From contig JAJRXL010000297.1 in assembly GCA_024276335.1 (NCBI GenBank), forward strand, positions 1-8,561: a stretch of DNA of 8,561 nucleotides. Direction: 5' to 3'. The position numbers and the translations under genes are program-made. Below, in pieces: positions 1 to 5,607 of this stretch. Under the pieces are notes generated by a model. It worked only from the letters and a program-made list of their open reading frames with translations, searched no databases and had not been told where the DNA came from. This DNA is from Bacteroidota bacterium. GTDB taxonomy: Bacteria; Bacteroidota; Ignavibacteria; SZUA-365; JAADGX01. The stretch's first letter is position 1. Every line of letters starts with the position of its first letter.

Positions 1-1325
1 CCCAGCACGTCGAAGACGTTGCTGTCCACCGTCCGGAAGAAATCGGCGATGCACAAACGGCGCCCTCCAGGTTGGCGCGGGAATGTGAAGCGAAACCATT
101 CCACCAGCGTCCTCTCCTCGTACCGAGGCCAGGAGCCCGCTGCATCCGCTTCCGCCAGCGAGGATGGACGATACACGATAAGCTCGTCGCCGCTCGACTT
201 GACGGGAAAGTAGCCGTACACGACGGCGGGTCGCAACAAGTTCTCGCGCTTACATTGCTCTTGGAGCTCGCGCAGGCGGGGGCGGATTTCCCGGTCCACG
301 AATTCCCGGTATTCATCCTCGCTGCGCTTGCCTTTCCGTACCTGCCACTGTCCACGCACGAGCGCAGTTTCGTTCAGGTATGCGAATACCGTGTCCAGGG
401 AGATGTCCTCCACGATTTTCGAACCGAGGAACGGCGGCGTGGGGACCGGCACTTCGGACGACACCGCGGAGCGCGCCTGCGCCGTTTCATTTTTCGCGGA
501 TTTCGATTCGACGGCGGCGGGAGAAGGCACTTTTTCTTTTCGTGGGAGCGGTGTTGCCTCCGAAGAGCTTTCCAACTCGCCCGCGGCCAGCTCTTCCATG
601 AACCGTAACCCGTCGAAGGCGTCGCGGGCGAAGCGCACCGGGCCTTCATACACGGGTGCGATTTCCTCGTTCACGAATCTCCGGTTGAGGGCGGCCCCGC
701 CGAGGACCACGGGCACGGTCATTCCCCGCTCCTTCATAACTTCCACGTTCTGCTTCATGATGACCGTGGACTTGACCAGTAGGCCGCTCATGCCGATAGC
801 GTCGGCGCCGTGCTCCCGCGCCTCGTTCATCATCTGCTCGACGGACACCTTGATGCCCAGGTTTATGACGTGGAAGCCGTTGTTGGTGAGAATGATGTCA
901 ACGAGGTTCTTCCCGATGTCGTGCACGTCGCCCTTGACTGTGGCCAGTACCATGACGCCTTTATTCGCAGCTCCCACCCGATCCATGTGGGGTTCCAGGA
1001 ACCGGACGGCGGTCTTCATGGTCTCCGCGGACTGGAGCACGAACGGGAGCTGCATTTCCCCCGAACCGAACAGCTCGCCGACGACTTTCATCCCTTCCAG
1101 GAGTATGGTGTTGATGATTTCCAGGGGCGTGTATTTTTCCATCGCCTGTTTCAAGTCGTCCTCGATCCCGGACCGGTCCCCGTCGATGATGCGCTGCTTC
1201 AGCCGCTCCTCGACGGTTAGTTCCTCGCGCTTCACGGCAGTGGTTTCGGCCGGTGTTTCCCCGGCATAGTAAGCCATGAGCTCGGTCAGCGGATCGTATG
1301 TGCAGGCGCGTTTCTGGTCAGCCAT
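1..1325 (-). CDS. metH: Methionine synthase MetH, cobalamin-binding and reactivation module (partial, split gene)
   Basis: This is the C-terminal half of B12-dependent methionine synthase, which carries methylcobalamin and is re-methylated with SAM when the cobalt oxidises; 441 residues are visible. Residues about 30-120 form the helical cap. Residues about 124-245 form the B12-binding Rossmann domain, with the DxHxxG motif at D133-V-H135-D-I-G138 (H135 is the lower cobalt ligand), the SGLLVKS segment and a GGAALN loop. Residues about 249-296 are a long Ser/Ala/Pro/Lys linker. From about 297 comes the reactivation domain, with G371-Y-F-P374 and a later FTFPRQ...ADFF stretch typical of this family; it continues past the left edge. 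The start is ATG at 1325, because an in-frame TGA lies only 9 bases upstream. The homocysteine- and folate-binding domains of full-length MetH are therefore not in this polypeptide and must be encoded elsewhere. It is divergent from the CYTH gene. A plain corrinoid protein is less likely because of the reactivation domain. Confidence 0.9.
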   Translation of the reverse strand, partial: MADQKRACTYDPLTELMAYYAGETPAETTAVKREELTVEERLKQRIIDGDRSGIEDDLKQAMEKYTPLEIINTILLEGMKVVGELFGSGEMQLPFVLQSAETMKTAVRFLEPHMDRVGAANKGVMVLATVKGDVHDIGKNLVDIILTNNGFHVINLGIKVSVEQMMNEAREHGADAIGMSGLLVKSTVIMKQNVEVMKERGMTVPVVLGGAALNRRFVNEEIAPVYEGPVRFARDAFDGLRFMEELAAGELESSSEATPLPRKEKVPSPAAVESKSAKNETAQARSAVSSEVPVPTPPFLGSKIVEDISLDTVFAYLNETALVRGQWQVRKGKRSEDEYREFVDREIRPRLRELQEQCKRENLLRPAVVYGYFPVKSSGDELIVYRPSSLAEADAAGSWPRYEERTLVEWFRFTFPRQPGGRRLCIADFFRTVDSNVFDVL

Positions 1326-1347
1326 TGGTTTTCTTCAGTAAATTAAT

Positions 1348-1377
1348 AATATACTTTAAAGCGCACAGCTCTCACAA
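1348..1377 (-). promoter_or_regulatory. Candidate sigma70-type promoter for the metH module
   Basis: On the minus strand, TTGTGA (1377-1372) and TATATT (1353-1348) are separated by 18 bases and match the -35 and -10 consensus at 4/6 and 5/6 positions. Transcription would start near 1341, giving a leader of only about 16 nt before the ATG at 1325. That leaves no room for a cobalamin or SAM riboswitch. Inferred from consensus matching only. Confidence 0.4.
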
Positions 1378-1438
1378 CCCCGAGAGATTCCGGTTCGGGA
1401 GAAAGCTGGTCGCGTTCTTCAACCATGAACTAAGTACA

Positions 1439-1978
1439 ATGCGCAAAAACATCGAATGCAAGATCCCGTGTTCAGACCCTGCCGAGGTCGAGCGGCGCGC
1501 CCGCGATCTGGCGGCGTCGTTCCGGTGGCGGCGTCGCCAGCGCGACACGTATTTCCACGTCCCTTCCGGAAGGTTGAAGCTCCGGGAGGTGGAAGGCGAG
1601 TGGGGTGAGGTCATTTTCTATCGACGCGCCGATACGGACGGTGCGCGTGCGAGCCTTTACCGGATTACACCGGAGCCGGACCCCGACGGAATGCGCGCTC
1701 TCCTGGCATCTGCGTTGGGTGTTAAGGTCACCGTAGCCAAGACCCGGAGCCTGTACCTGCTCGGTTCAACGCGTATTCACATCGACGAGGTCGAAGAGCT
1801 GGGTTCGTTTATTGAAATCGAGGAGGTGGTTTTCGAAGACGAGGACGAGCAAATTGCTGCCAGGCGAGTGCGGGAACTGGCGGCGCACCTGGGCCTGGAC
1901 ATCGCGCGCGCGGTGCCCGTTTCCTACGCCGATTTGCTCCTGGACAAACAAGGTAAATCCAAACCGGGAGAACGGTGA
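1439..1978 (+). CDS. CYTH-domain protein (class IV adenylate cyclase / triphosphatase-like)
   Basis: This 179-residue protein is a single CYTH domain, a triphosphate tunnel fold that binds nucleotide or inorganic triphosphates with divalent metal. The N-terminal signature is N4-I-E6-C-K8, where N4 replaces the first Glu of the usual ExExK; Asn here is common in the CyaB-like branch. Also visible are the basic strand GRLKLREVEG, the FYRRADTDG turn, and the late segment TRIHIDEVEELGSFIEIE, which supplies the acidic and basic tunnel residues. Substrate cannot be told from sequence: adenylate cyclase, thiamine triphosphatase and tripolyphosphatase are all possible. ATG 1439 is chosen because the protein then begins at the conserved motif; an in-frame ATG at 1298 would add a non-conserved tail overlapping the divergent metH. 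No clear Shine-Dalgarno precedes 1439. The stop lies one base before the next gene, so the two are surely co-transcribed. Confidence 0.85.
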   Translation: MRKNIECKIPCSDPAEVERRARDLAASFRWRRRQRDTYFHVPSGRLKLREVEGEWGEVIFYRRADTDGARASLYRITPEPDPDGMRALLASALGVKVTVAKTRSLYLLGSTRIHIDEVEELGSFIEIEEVVFEDEDEQIAARRVRELAAHLGLDIARAVPVSYADLLLDKQGKSKPGER

Positions 1979-1979
1979 C

Positions 1980-2789
1980 ATGTGGAACGAAGGAAACACG
2001 CTTGAGAAAGTCCTGCTTGCGGAACCCCGGCCGGAACGGGCGCGCGTATTCTCACTGCGGAGGCACAACTTCGGCGGTTGGATTAATCATGAAGCCATCC
2101 GCCGGCAATTCCACGCGCTGAAAGAAGTTCTTGAAAAACACGGCTCCGAGGTCGTGGTGATTCCCCAGATGCCCGGTTTCCCGAATTCCATCTTCCTGCG
2201 CGACACCGCGGCCATGACCCATGAAGGATTCATCGCCCTTCGCATGGGTTTGGCCACGCGCCGTGGCGAGGACGAGGCCGTCGCCGATTATCTCCGCCGG
2301 GAGGGAGTCCCCGAACTCGGGTGCATCGAACCGCCGGGCACGGCGGAAGGCGGTGACATCATCCTGGCCGGGAGCACCGCGTTCGTGGGGCATTCCCGCC
2401 GTACCAACCGGGAAGGAGCGCTCCAGGCACAGGAATTGCTAGAGCTCATCGGTTTTTCCGTGCGTGTGGTGCCGGTTCCATCTCCCCATCTCCACTTGGG
2501 AGGATTCATGAGCATGGTTGACCCGGAGACGATCCTCCACCGCGAGATTTCCATCGACCGTGAAGTATTCGCGGGTTTTAGAACCATCGCGGTGCCGGAC
2601 CCTTCGTTCATATCCGCAAACGTGATCTGTATGGCTCCTCGGCTGGTCCTTGCCGATGCCAGCCAATCCCCGACCGTCGAGACGCTTGCGCAACATGGCG
2701 TAAAGGCACTGGTTATCGACGCCAGCGAATACGTCCGGGCGAACGGCGGTCTCAACTGTCTCGTTCTTCCCCTTGCCCGATCCCGCTAG
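1980..2789 (+). CDS. Dimethylargininase / amidinotransferase-family hydrolase (DDAH-like)
   Basis: This 269-residue member of the guanidino-group modifying (pentein) superfamily most resembles bacterial N,N-dimethylarginine dimethylaminohydrolases, which convert methylarginine to citrulline and methylamines in the cytosol. Visible motifs, in order: the acidic substrate-binding segment SIFLRDTA with D75; the TAEGGD loop; the PHLHLGG motif with the likely catalytic His at H172; the SANV segment; and the nucleophile in GGLNCLVLPL at C260, 9 residues from the end. Length and motif order fit the family. Start ATG 1980 follows the CYTH stop by one base and has GGGAG at 1967-1971 in the end of the upstream gene; an in-frame ATG at 1812 would lie inside that gene and is rejected. 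Arginine deiminase is less likely because that family is usually longer (about 400 residues). The exact guanidino substrate is not settled by sequence. Confidence 0.85.
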   Translation: MWNEGNTLEKVLLAEPRPERARVFSLRRHNFGGWINHEAIRRQFHALKEVLEKHGSEVVVIPQMPGFPNSIFLRDTAAMTHEGFIALRMGLATRRGEDEAVADYLRREGVPELGCIEPPGTAEGGDIILAGSTAFVGHSRRTNREGALQAQELLELIGFSVRVVPVPSPHLHLGGFMSMVDPETILHREISIDREVFAGFRTIAVPDPSFISANVICMAPRLVLADASQSPTVETLAQHGVKALVIDASEYVRANGGLNCLVLPLARSR

Positions 2790-2794
2790 AGGTA

Positions 2795-2863
2795 GGTGGC
2801 GGTGAGCGGAGTCGAACTGCGTCCTTCCTTTCTTCTCCACGTCCGATTCCGCTGAATTACGCC
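2795..2863 (-). pseudogene. Degenerate tRNA-like remnant
   Basis: Read on the minus strand, this stretch has the ends of a tRNA gene. A D-arm-like segment TAATTCAGCGG lies near the 5' end. A T-loop TTCGACT (2816-2810) is followed by a 3' acceptor-like CACCGCC and ACC (2804-2795). The 5' acceptor would need GGCGGTG but reads only GGCG. The T stem has two mismatches. The middle is a purine-rich run with no anticodon stem. It looks like a decayed tRNA or a remnant left by recombination, not a working gene; chance resemblance is possible. Confidence 0.3.
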
Positions 2864-2957
2864 GGGAAACATTTCCGGATTCGCATCCCCGAAAAACGAC
2901 CTTTTTCCCGCGTATGGGGGATAATAACTTTTACCCGAAAAAAACTTCTTCTAATAC

Positions 2958-2986
2958 TTGACAAATGGTAATTTGAGATGTAAATT
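2958..2986 (+). promoter_or_regulatory. Promoter of the Rrf2 regulator gene
   Basis: A perfect -35 TTGACA (2958-2963) is followed after 17 bases by TAAATT (2981-2986), 4/6 to the -10 consensus. Transcription would start near 2993, giving a leader of about 77 nt before the GTG start. The spacer and flanks are AT-rich against GC-rich surroundings. The outer AAAT/ATTT bases form a loose dyad across the promoter that could be an operator, but this is weak. Confidence 0.6.
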
Positions 2987-3032
2987 TTTCCGGGATTAAA
3001 GGTAGGTTTGTCCGTTTATCCATTTTCTTAAG

Positions 3033-3059
3033 TCATTACAATCACTACAGTCATTATAG
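3033..3059 (+). repeat. Three tandem 9-bp repeats in the Rrf2 leader
   Basis: Three adjacent imperfect copies, TCATTACAA (3033-3041), TCACTACAG (3042-3050) and TCATTATAG (3051-3059), share the consensus TCAYTAYAR. The last copy overlaps the ribosome binding site (AGAGG, 3058-3062). The placement suggests a binding site for a DNA or RNA regulator, but no function can be assigned from sequence. Confidence 0.6.
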
Positions 3060-3069
3060 AGGTATCCAC

Positions 3070-3522
3070 GTGCTCTATTCAAAAACAGCTCAGTACTCGA
3101 TTCAAGCGATCCTGTACATTGCTACCAACCAGGAAGAAGGCCAGAACATTCTGGTAAAGGATATTGCCCAGGATCTTGAACTCCCGGCTTCTTTTCTCAG
3201 CAAGATTTTACAAACGCTGAGCAAGCAGGGGTTTCTGAAGTCCACAAAGGGTCCGACCGGCGGATTCGCCATGTCGGACAAGGGAAGGGAAGCGACACTG
3301 GATGATATTGTCCACGTTATCGACGGCGAATTTGACTACGAGCAATGTATTCTGGGTTTTAAACCATGCGAGGATGATACCGCCTGCCCCATGCATAATG
3401 AGTGGAAACGCATCAGGGAAGAGATAAAGACGTTGGTCAAGAAAAAAACCATCGAGCAGTTGGCGTACGAGATGAGCCCGGAAGCGCGGGCCTTGCTAAC
3501 GCCGGACATCATCAAGAAATAA
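3070..3522 (+). CDS. Rrf2/IscR-family Fe-S transcriptional regulator
   Basis: This 150-residue cytosolic DNA-binding protein of the Rrf2 family senses Fe-S cluster state, redox or nitric oxide in its relatives. The N-terminal winged helix-turn-helix starts with LYSKTAQYSIQAILYIA and has the recognition region LPASFLSKILQTLSKQGFLKS and the wing GPTGGFAM. The cluster-binding loop holds C93, C100 and C106, with H109 close behind, nearly the arrangement of the IscR [2Fe-2S] ligands (three Cys and one His). The start is GTG 3070 with AGAGG seven bases upstream. No isc, suf or nitrosative-stress gene is next to it, and the downstream neighbour is convergent, so its targets lie elsewhere. The 5' tandem repeats may mark autoregulation. 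IscR-like, NsrR-like and other Rrf2 roles cannot be separated from this window. Confidence 0.9.
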   Translation: MLYSKTAQYSIQAILYIATNQEEGQNILVKDIAQDLELPASFLSKILQTLSKQGFLKSTKGPTGGFAMSDKGREATLDDIVHVIDGEFDYEQCILGFKPCEDDTACPMHNEWKRIREEIKTLVKKKTIEQLAYEMSPEARALLTPDIIKK

Positions 3523-3578
3523 TCGACGTCCCGGTTTCATTTACTCTTCGAGTACTCTTCGATTTCCGGAATCGGGAG

Positions 3579-3609
3579 TGCCGCGGGATTTCAATCTCCG
3601 GGCATTTTT
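3579..3609 (+). terminator. Possible intrinsic terminator after the Rrf2 gene
   Basis: TGCCGCGGGA (3579-3588) can pair with TCCGGGCA (3597-3604) as 8 base pairs with two single-base bulges around an 8-nt loop, followed at once by TTTTT (3605-3609). It lies between the convergent Rrf2 and ridA genes. The bulges make it a moderate candidate. Just upstream, ACTCTTCGA occurs twice (3543-3551 and 3554-3562), with no evident role. Confidence 0.4.
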
Positions 3610-3633
3610 CCCGTACGCTCCTCTGAATACCGC

Positions 3634-4026
3634 TTACCGCACCGCGATACAGGTGATCTCCACCAGGGCATCTTTGGGCAAACGGCTTACTTCCACTGCC
3701 GCGCGGCTGGGAGGAGCAGAAGGGAAGAATTCCGCGTACACCTTGTTCATAGCCACGAAATCATCCATGGACTTGAGGAACACGGTGCAGCGCGCGACGT
3801 CCCGCAGGGTGAAACCACCCGCTTCCAGGATCGCCCGCATGTTGGTGAGCGCCTGCCGCGTCTGTCCGGCGATGTCATCGGCTGCGAACGCGCCGCTGGC
3901 GGGATCCAGCCCAAGTTGCCCGGACACGAAGAGCATGTCGCCCGCCCTGACGCCCTGGCTGTATGGCCCAATGGCCGCAGGGGCGTTTTCGGTGGCAACC
4001 GTTCTCTCGTTTGTCTTCATTGTCAT
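3634..4026 (-). CDS. ridA: RidA family enamine/imine deaminase
   Basis: This 130-residue cytosolic protein of the YjgF/YER057c/UK114 family hydrolyses reactive 2-aminoacrylate and related enamine/imine intermediates made by PLP enzymes, releasing 2-oxoacids and ammonia. Visible landmarks are the N-terminal GPYSQ motif (Y22), the VSGQLGLDP strand, C93 in the typical position of the RidA Cys region, the carboxylate-binding arginine R108 in PPSRAAVEV, and E123 in VEIT. The 15-residue spacing of R108 and E123 matches that of the catalytic Arg and Glu in E. coli RidA. The start is ATG 4026, with a second ATG at 4020. No Shine-Dalgarno is visible; instead a TAATAT box ends only four bases before ATG 4026, which would suit a leaderless mRNA. 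It is divergent from hinT and convergent with the Rrf2 gene. Confidence 0.93.
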   Translation of the reverse strand: MTMKTNERTVATENAPAAIGPYSQGVRAGDMLFVSGQLGLDPASGAFAADDIAGQTRQALTNMRAILEAGGFTLRDVARCTVFLKSMDDFVAMNKVYAEFFPSAPPSRAAVEVSRLPKDALVEITCIAVR

Positions 4027-4133
4027 CGCTATATTAATGGAACAACAAATGGAAACGATATTGTTGATCGATAATCATTCCACGGCAAGATACAAAACCT
4101 TCAATCTCTTCGCACACCGTACGGACCTGCTCC

Positions 4134-4478
4134 ATGAGTAACCAGACGATTTTTCAGCGCATCATCAACCGGGAACTTCCCGCTCGCTTCGTGTACGAAG
4201 ACGGGGAACTCGTGGCGTTCCACGATGCTTTTCCCCAGGCTCCCGTTCACGTACTCATTGTTCCACGAAAGCCCATTCCCACTGTTGACGACCTCGAGGA
4301 AGACGACATACCGCTCGTCGGCAGGATGATCCTGTTGGCGAAAGCGCTCGCTGAAAAGCTTGACTTGCAACAGGGCTACCGACTGGTGTTCAATTGCAAG
4401 CGCCAAGGGGGACAGACGGTCGATCATCTCCACCTCCATCTTCTTGGCGGCAGGCACATGCACTGGCCGCCGGGTTGA
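4134..4478 (+). CDS. hinT: Histidine triad (HIT) nucleotide-binding protein, HinT type
   Basis: This 114-residue protein of the HinT branch of the HIT superfamily consists of purine nucleoside phosphoramidases that hydrolyse AMP-lysine-type and aminoacyl-adenylate substrates in the cytosol. The start TIFQRIINRELPA and the segment FPQAPVHVLIVPRKPIPT are typical. The HIT signature is V-D-H98-L-H100-L-H102-L-L-G-G, in which H100 is the expected nucleophile. The C-terminus HWPPG is the usual bacterial ending. Length is normal and the motif is intact. The start is ATG 4134 with no strong Shine-Dalgarno. It is transcribed away from ridA, 107 bases apart. The 164-base gap to the next gene shows no clear terminator, so read-through into the permease is possible. 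Confidence 0.93.
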   Translation: MSNQTIFQRIINRELPARFVYEDGELVAFHDAFPQAPVHVLIVPRKPIPTVDDLEEDDIPLVGRMILLAKALAEKLDLQQGYRLVFNCKRQGGQTVDHLHLHLLGGRHMHWPPG

Positions 4479-4642
4479 GCACCCGGAGCTAAGCGGCAAC
4501 ACCTTCGCGTCAGATGATTTGCCGACGGTTTCATTACGGCGCAAGATATTTCTGGCAGGAACGATCAATTTATCGTATTTTCCCGGTAGAAGAATCGAAG
4601 CGCGAAACGCGACACTTTTTCACTCATTACCAGCTACAGATA

Positions 4643-5353
4643 ATGTCCGAAGAGCTCACCATCCTGATGGTCACTGCCGCCTCGATCGGTTTTTTTCATA
4701 CCATAACCGGTCCCGATCATTACCTGCCGTTCATCGTTATGGCCAAGGCCCGTAACTGGTCGCGGGCGAAGACGACCTGGATTACCATCGCGTGCGGTGT
4801 GGGCCACGTCGGAAGCTCGGTGGTCCTGGGCCTGGTAGGCATCGCTCTGGGAATAGGGGTTTCCAGGTTGGAGTTGATCGAGGCGCACCGGGGAGATCTT
4901 GCCGCCTGGGGACTCATTGCTTTCGGGCTGGTCTATGCCGCCTGGGGGTTTCGCAGGGCATACCGCAACAAGCCCCATACCCATCTGCACCACCATCTGG
5001 ACGGCCACGACCATGAGCACGAACATACCCACCAGAAAGATCACACACACGTGCACGAGCAGGAGCGCGTTTCCATAACGCCCTGGGTGCTGTTTACCAT
5101 CTTTGTGCTCGGGCCCTGTGAACCCCTGATCCCCCTCCTGATGTACCCGGCGGCGACCGAGAGCGCGTGGGCCGTGGTGTACGTTGGGGTGGTTTTTGGC
5201 GTGGTGACCATCTCCACGATGCTGGGGATGGTCATACTGGCGACCACCGGGCTTCAGTTTTTGCCCTGGCGGAAGCTGAACCGCTTCAGCCATGCCCTTG
5301 CCGGTTCATCGATATTCCTGTGTGGCCTCGCCATCGCATTCCTGGGCCTTTAG
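4643..5353 (+). CDS. NicO/UreH-like metal permease with His-rich cytosolic loop
   Basis: This 236-residue inner-membrane protein has about six predicted membrane segments (around residues 5-25, 42-65, 85-105, 143-165, 171-195 and 212-234). The first segment holds HTITGPDH (H19 to H26) followed by YLPF, resembling the HxxxxDH-type metal motif of nickel/cobalt transporters. A later segment holds GPCEPLIPLLMYPA. Between segments 3 and 4 is a loop with 13 histidines in residues 112-138, interspersed with Asp, Glu and Thr, as found in nickel, cobalt or zinc carriers. The likely substrate is Ni(II) or Co(II), inferred only. The direction (uptake or RcnA-like efflux) is unknown. Start ATG 4643 places the first membrane helix at the N-terminus; an in-frame ATG at 4514 would add a polar, non-conserved tail. 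No urease, hydrogenase or cobalamin gene is adjacent. A short hairpin, GGGCC-TTTA-GGCCC (5344-5357), spans the stop codon but lacks a T-tract. Confidence 0.75.
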   Translation: MSEELTILMVTAASIGFFHTITGPDHYLPFIVMAKARNWSRAKTTWITIACGVGHVGSSVVLGLVGIALGIGVSRLELIEAHRGDLAAWGLIAFGLVYAAWGFRRAYRNKPHTHLHHHLDGHDHEHEHTHQKDHTHVHEQERVSITPWVLFTIFVLGPCEPLIPLLMYPAATESAWAVVYVGVVFGVVTISTMLGMVILATTGLQFLPWRKLNRFSHALAGSSIFLCGLAIAFLGL

Positions 5354-5400
5354 GCCCGACCGCACGTTTTCCTGCTTCCATTTTCCAGGTAATCCTTACC

Positions 5401-5443
5401 GTGGAGAAAAAATTTCATCCAATTGAAGAAATTTTTTCTCTAC
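5401..5443 (+). promoter_or_regulatory. Long AU-rich leader hairpin upstream of the OLD-family gene
   Basis: GTGGAGAAAAAATTTC (5401-5416) is followed after 11 bases by GAAATTTTTTCTCTAC (5428-5443). The arms form a 16-bp stem, 15 Watson-Crick pairs and one G-U, with CAATTG inside the loop. As DNA it is a near-perfect dyad; as RNA it would be a stable leader hairpin. It is not a classic terminator, since the stem is AU-rich and no T-tract follows. It could be an operator, an RNA processing site or one state of a switch. Confidence 0.6.
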
Positions 5444-5467
5444 AACCACATCTACCGGTGTGTAGAG
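5438..5467 (+). promoter_or_regulatory. Alternative hairpin that competes with the leader hairpin
   Basis: CTCTACAACC (5438-5447) can pair with GGTGTGTAGAG (5457-5467) as ten base pairs with one bulged G and a 9-nt loop. Its left arm reuses bases 5438-5443, the 3' end of the preceding hairpin's stem. The two structures therefore cannot form together, as in attenuators and RNA switches. Pairing is seen in the sequence; a switching role is inference. Confidence 0.4.
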
Positions 5468-5592
5468 GCCAATAAATGTAATTTCTGCACAAGAAAATAA
5501 AAAAAACGTGGATTCCTGTTGATGCTGCATCTATATTCAAGCTGTGTATGTTAAAGAACGGGGCACACACTGAAGTTTTTTCACGGATGATG

Positions 5593-5603
5593 TAGAGGAG
5601 GCT
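5593..5603 (+). repeat. Left arm of an 11-bp inverted repeat, covering the ribosome binding site of the OLD gene
   Basis: TAGAGGAGGCT contains the strong Shine-Dalgarno AGAGGAGG (5594-5601), six bases before ATG 5608. Its exact reverse complement occurs at 7493-7503, directly at the stop codon of the same gene. The 8-mer TGTAGAGG, starting two bases earlier, also occurs at 5461-5468. Confidence 0.7.
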
Positions 5604-5607
5604 CACG

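Noticed and set aside
328..1269. 313-codon open frame on the plus strand opposite the metH module
   Set aside because: It is the antisense shadow of a well-supported gene; its Ser/Arg/Met-rich translation has no recognisable domain.
1326..1438. Cobalamin or SAM riboswitch before the metH module
   Set aside because: The whole divergent gap is 113 bases and the predicted leader about 16 nt, with no B12-box-like sequence seen.
1812..1979. Longer start for the dimethylargininase gene
   Set aside because: The extension lies wholly within the CYTH gene in another frame and is not part of the pentein fold; ATG 1980 fits the family length.
2795..3150. tmRNA gene ending at the T-loop-like sequence
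   Set aside because: No matching 5' tRNA-like half or tag-peptide frame is present in the next several hundred bases on the minus strand.
4514..4642. 43-residue N-terminal extension of the permease
   Set aside because: It is polar, Arg/Phe/Tyr-rich and would bury the first membrane helix; ATG 4643 gives a normal membrane protein start.
4634..5293. 219-codon minus-strand open frame opposite the permease
   Set aside because: It is an antisense shadow; its composition follows the complement of the His-rich loop and helices.
5344..5357. Terminator at the permease stop codon
   Set aside because: The hairpin has only five base pairs and no following T-tract.
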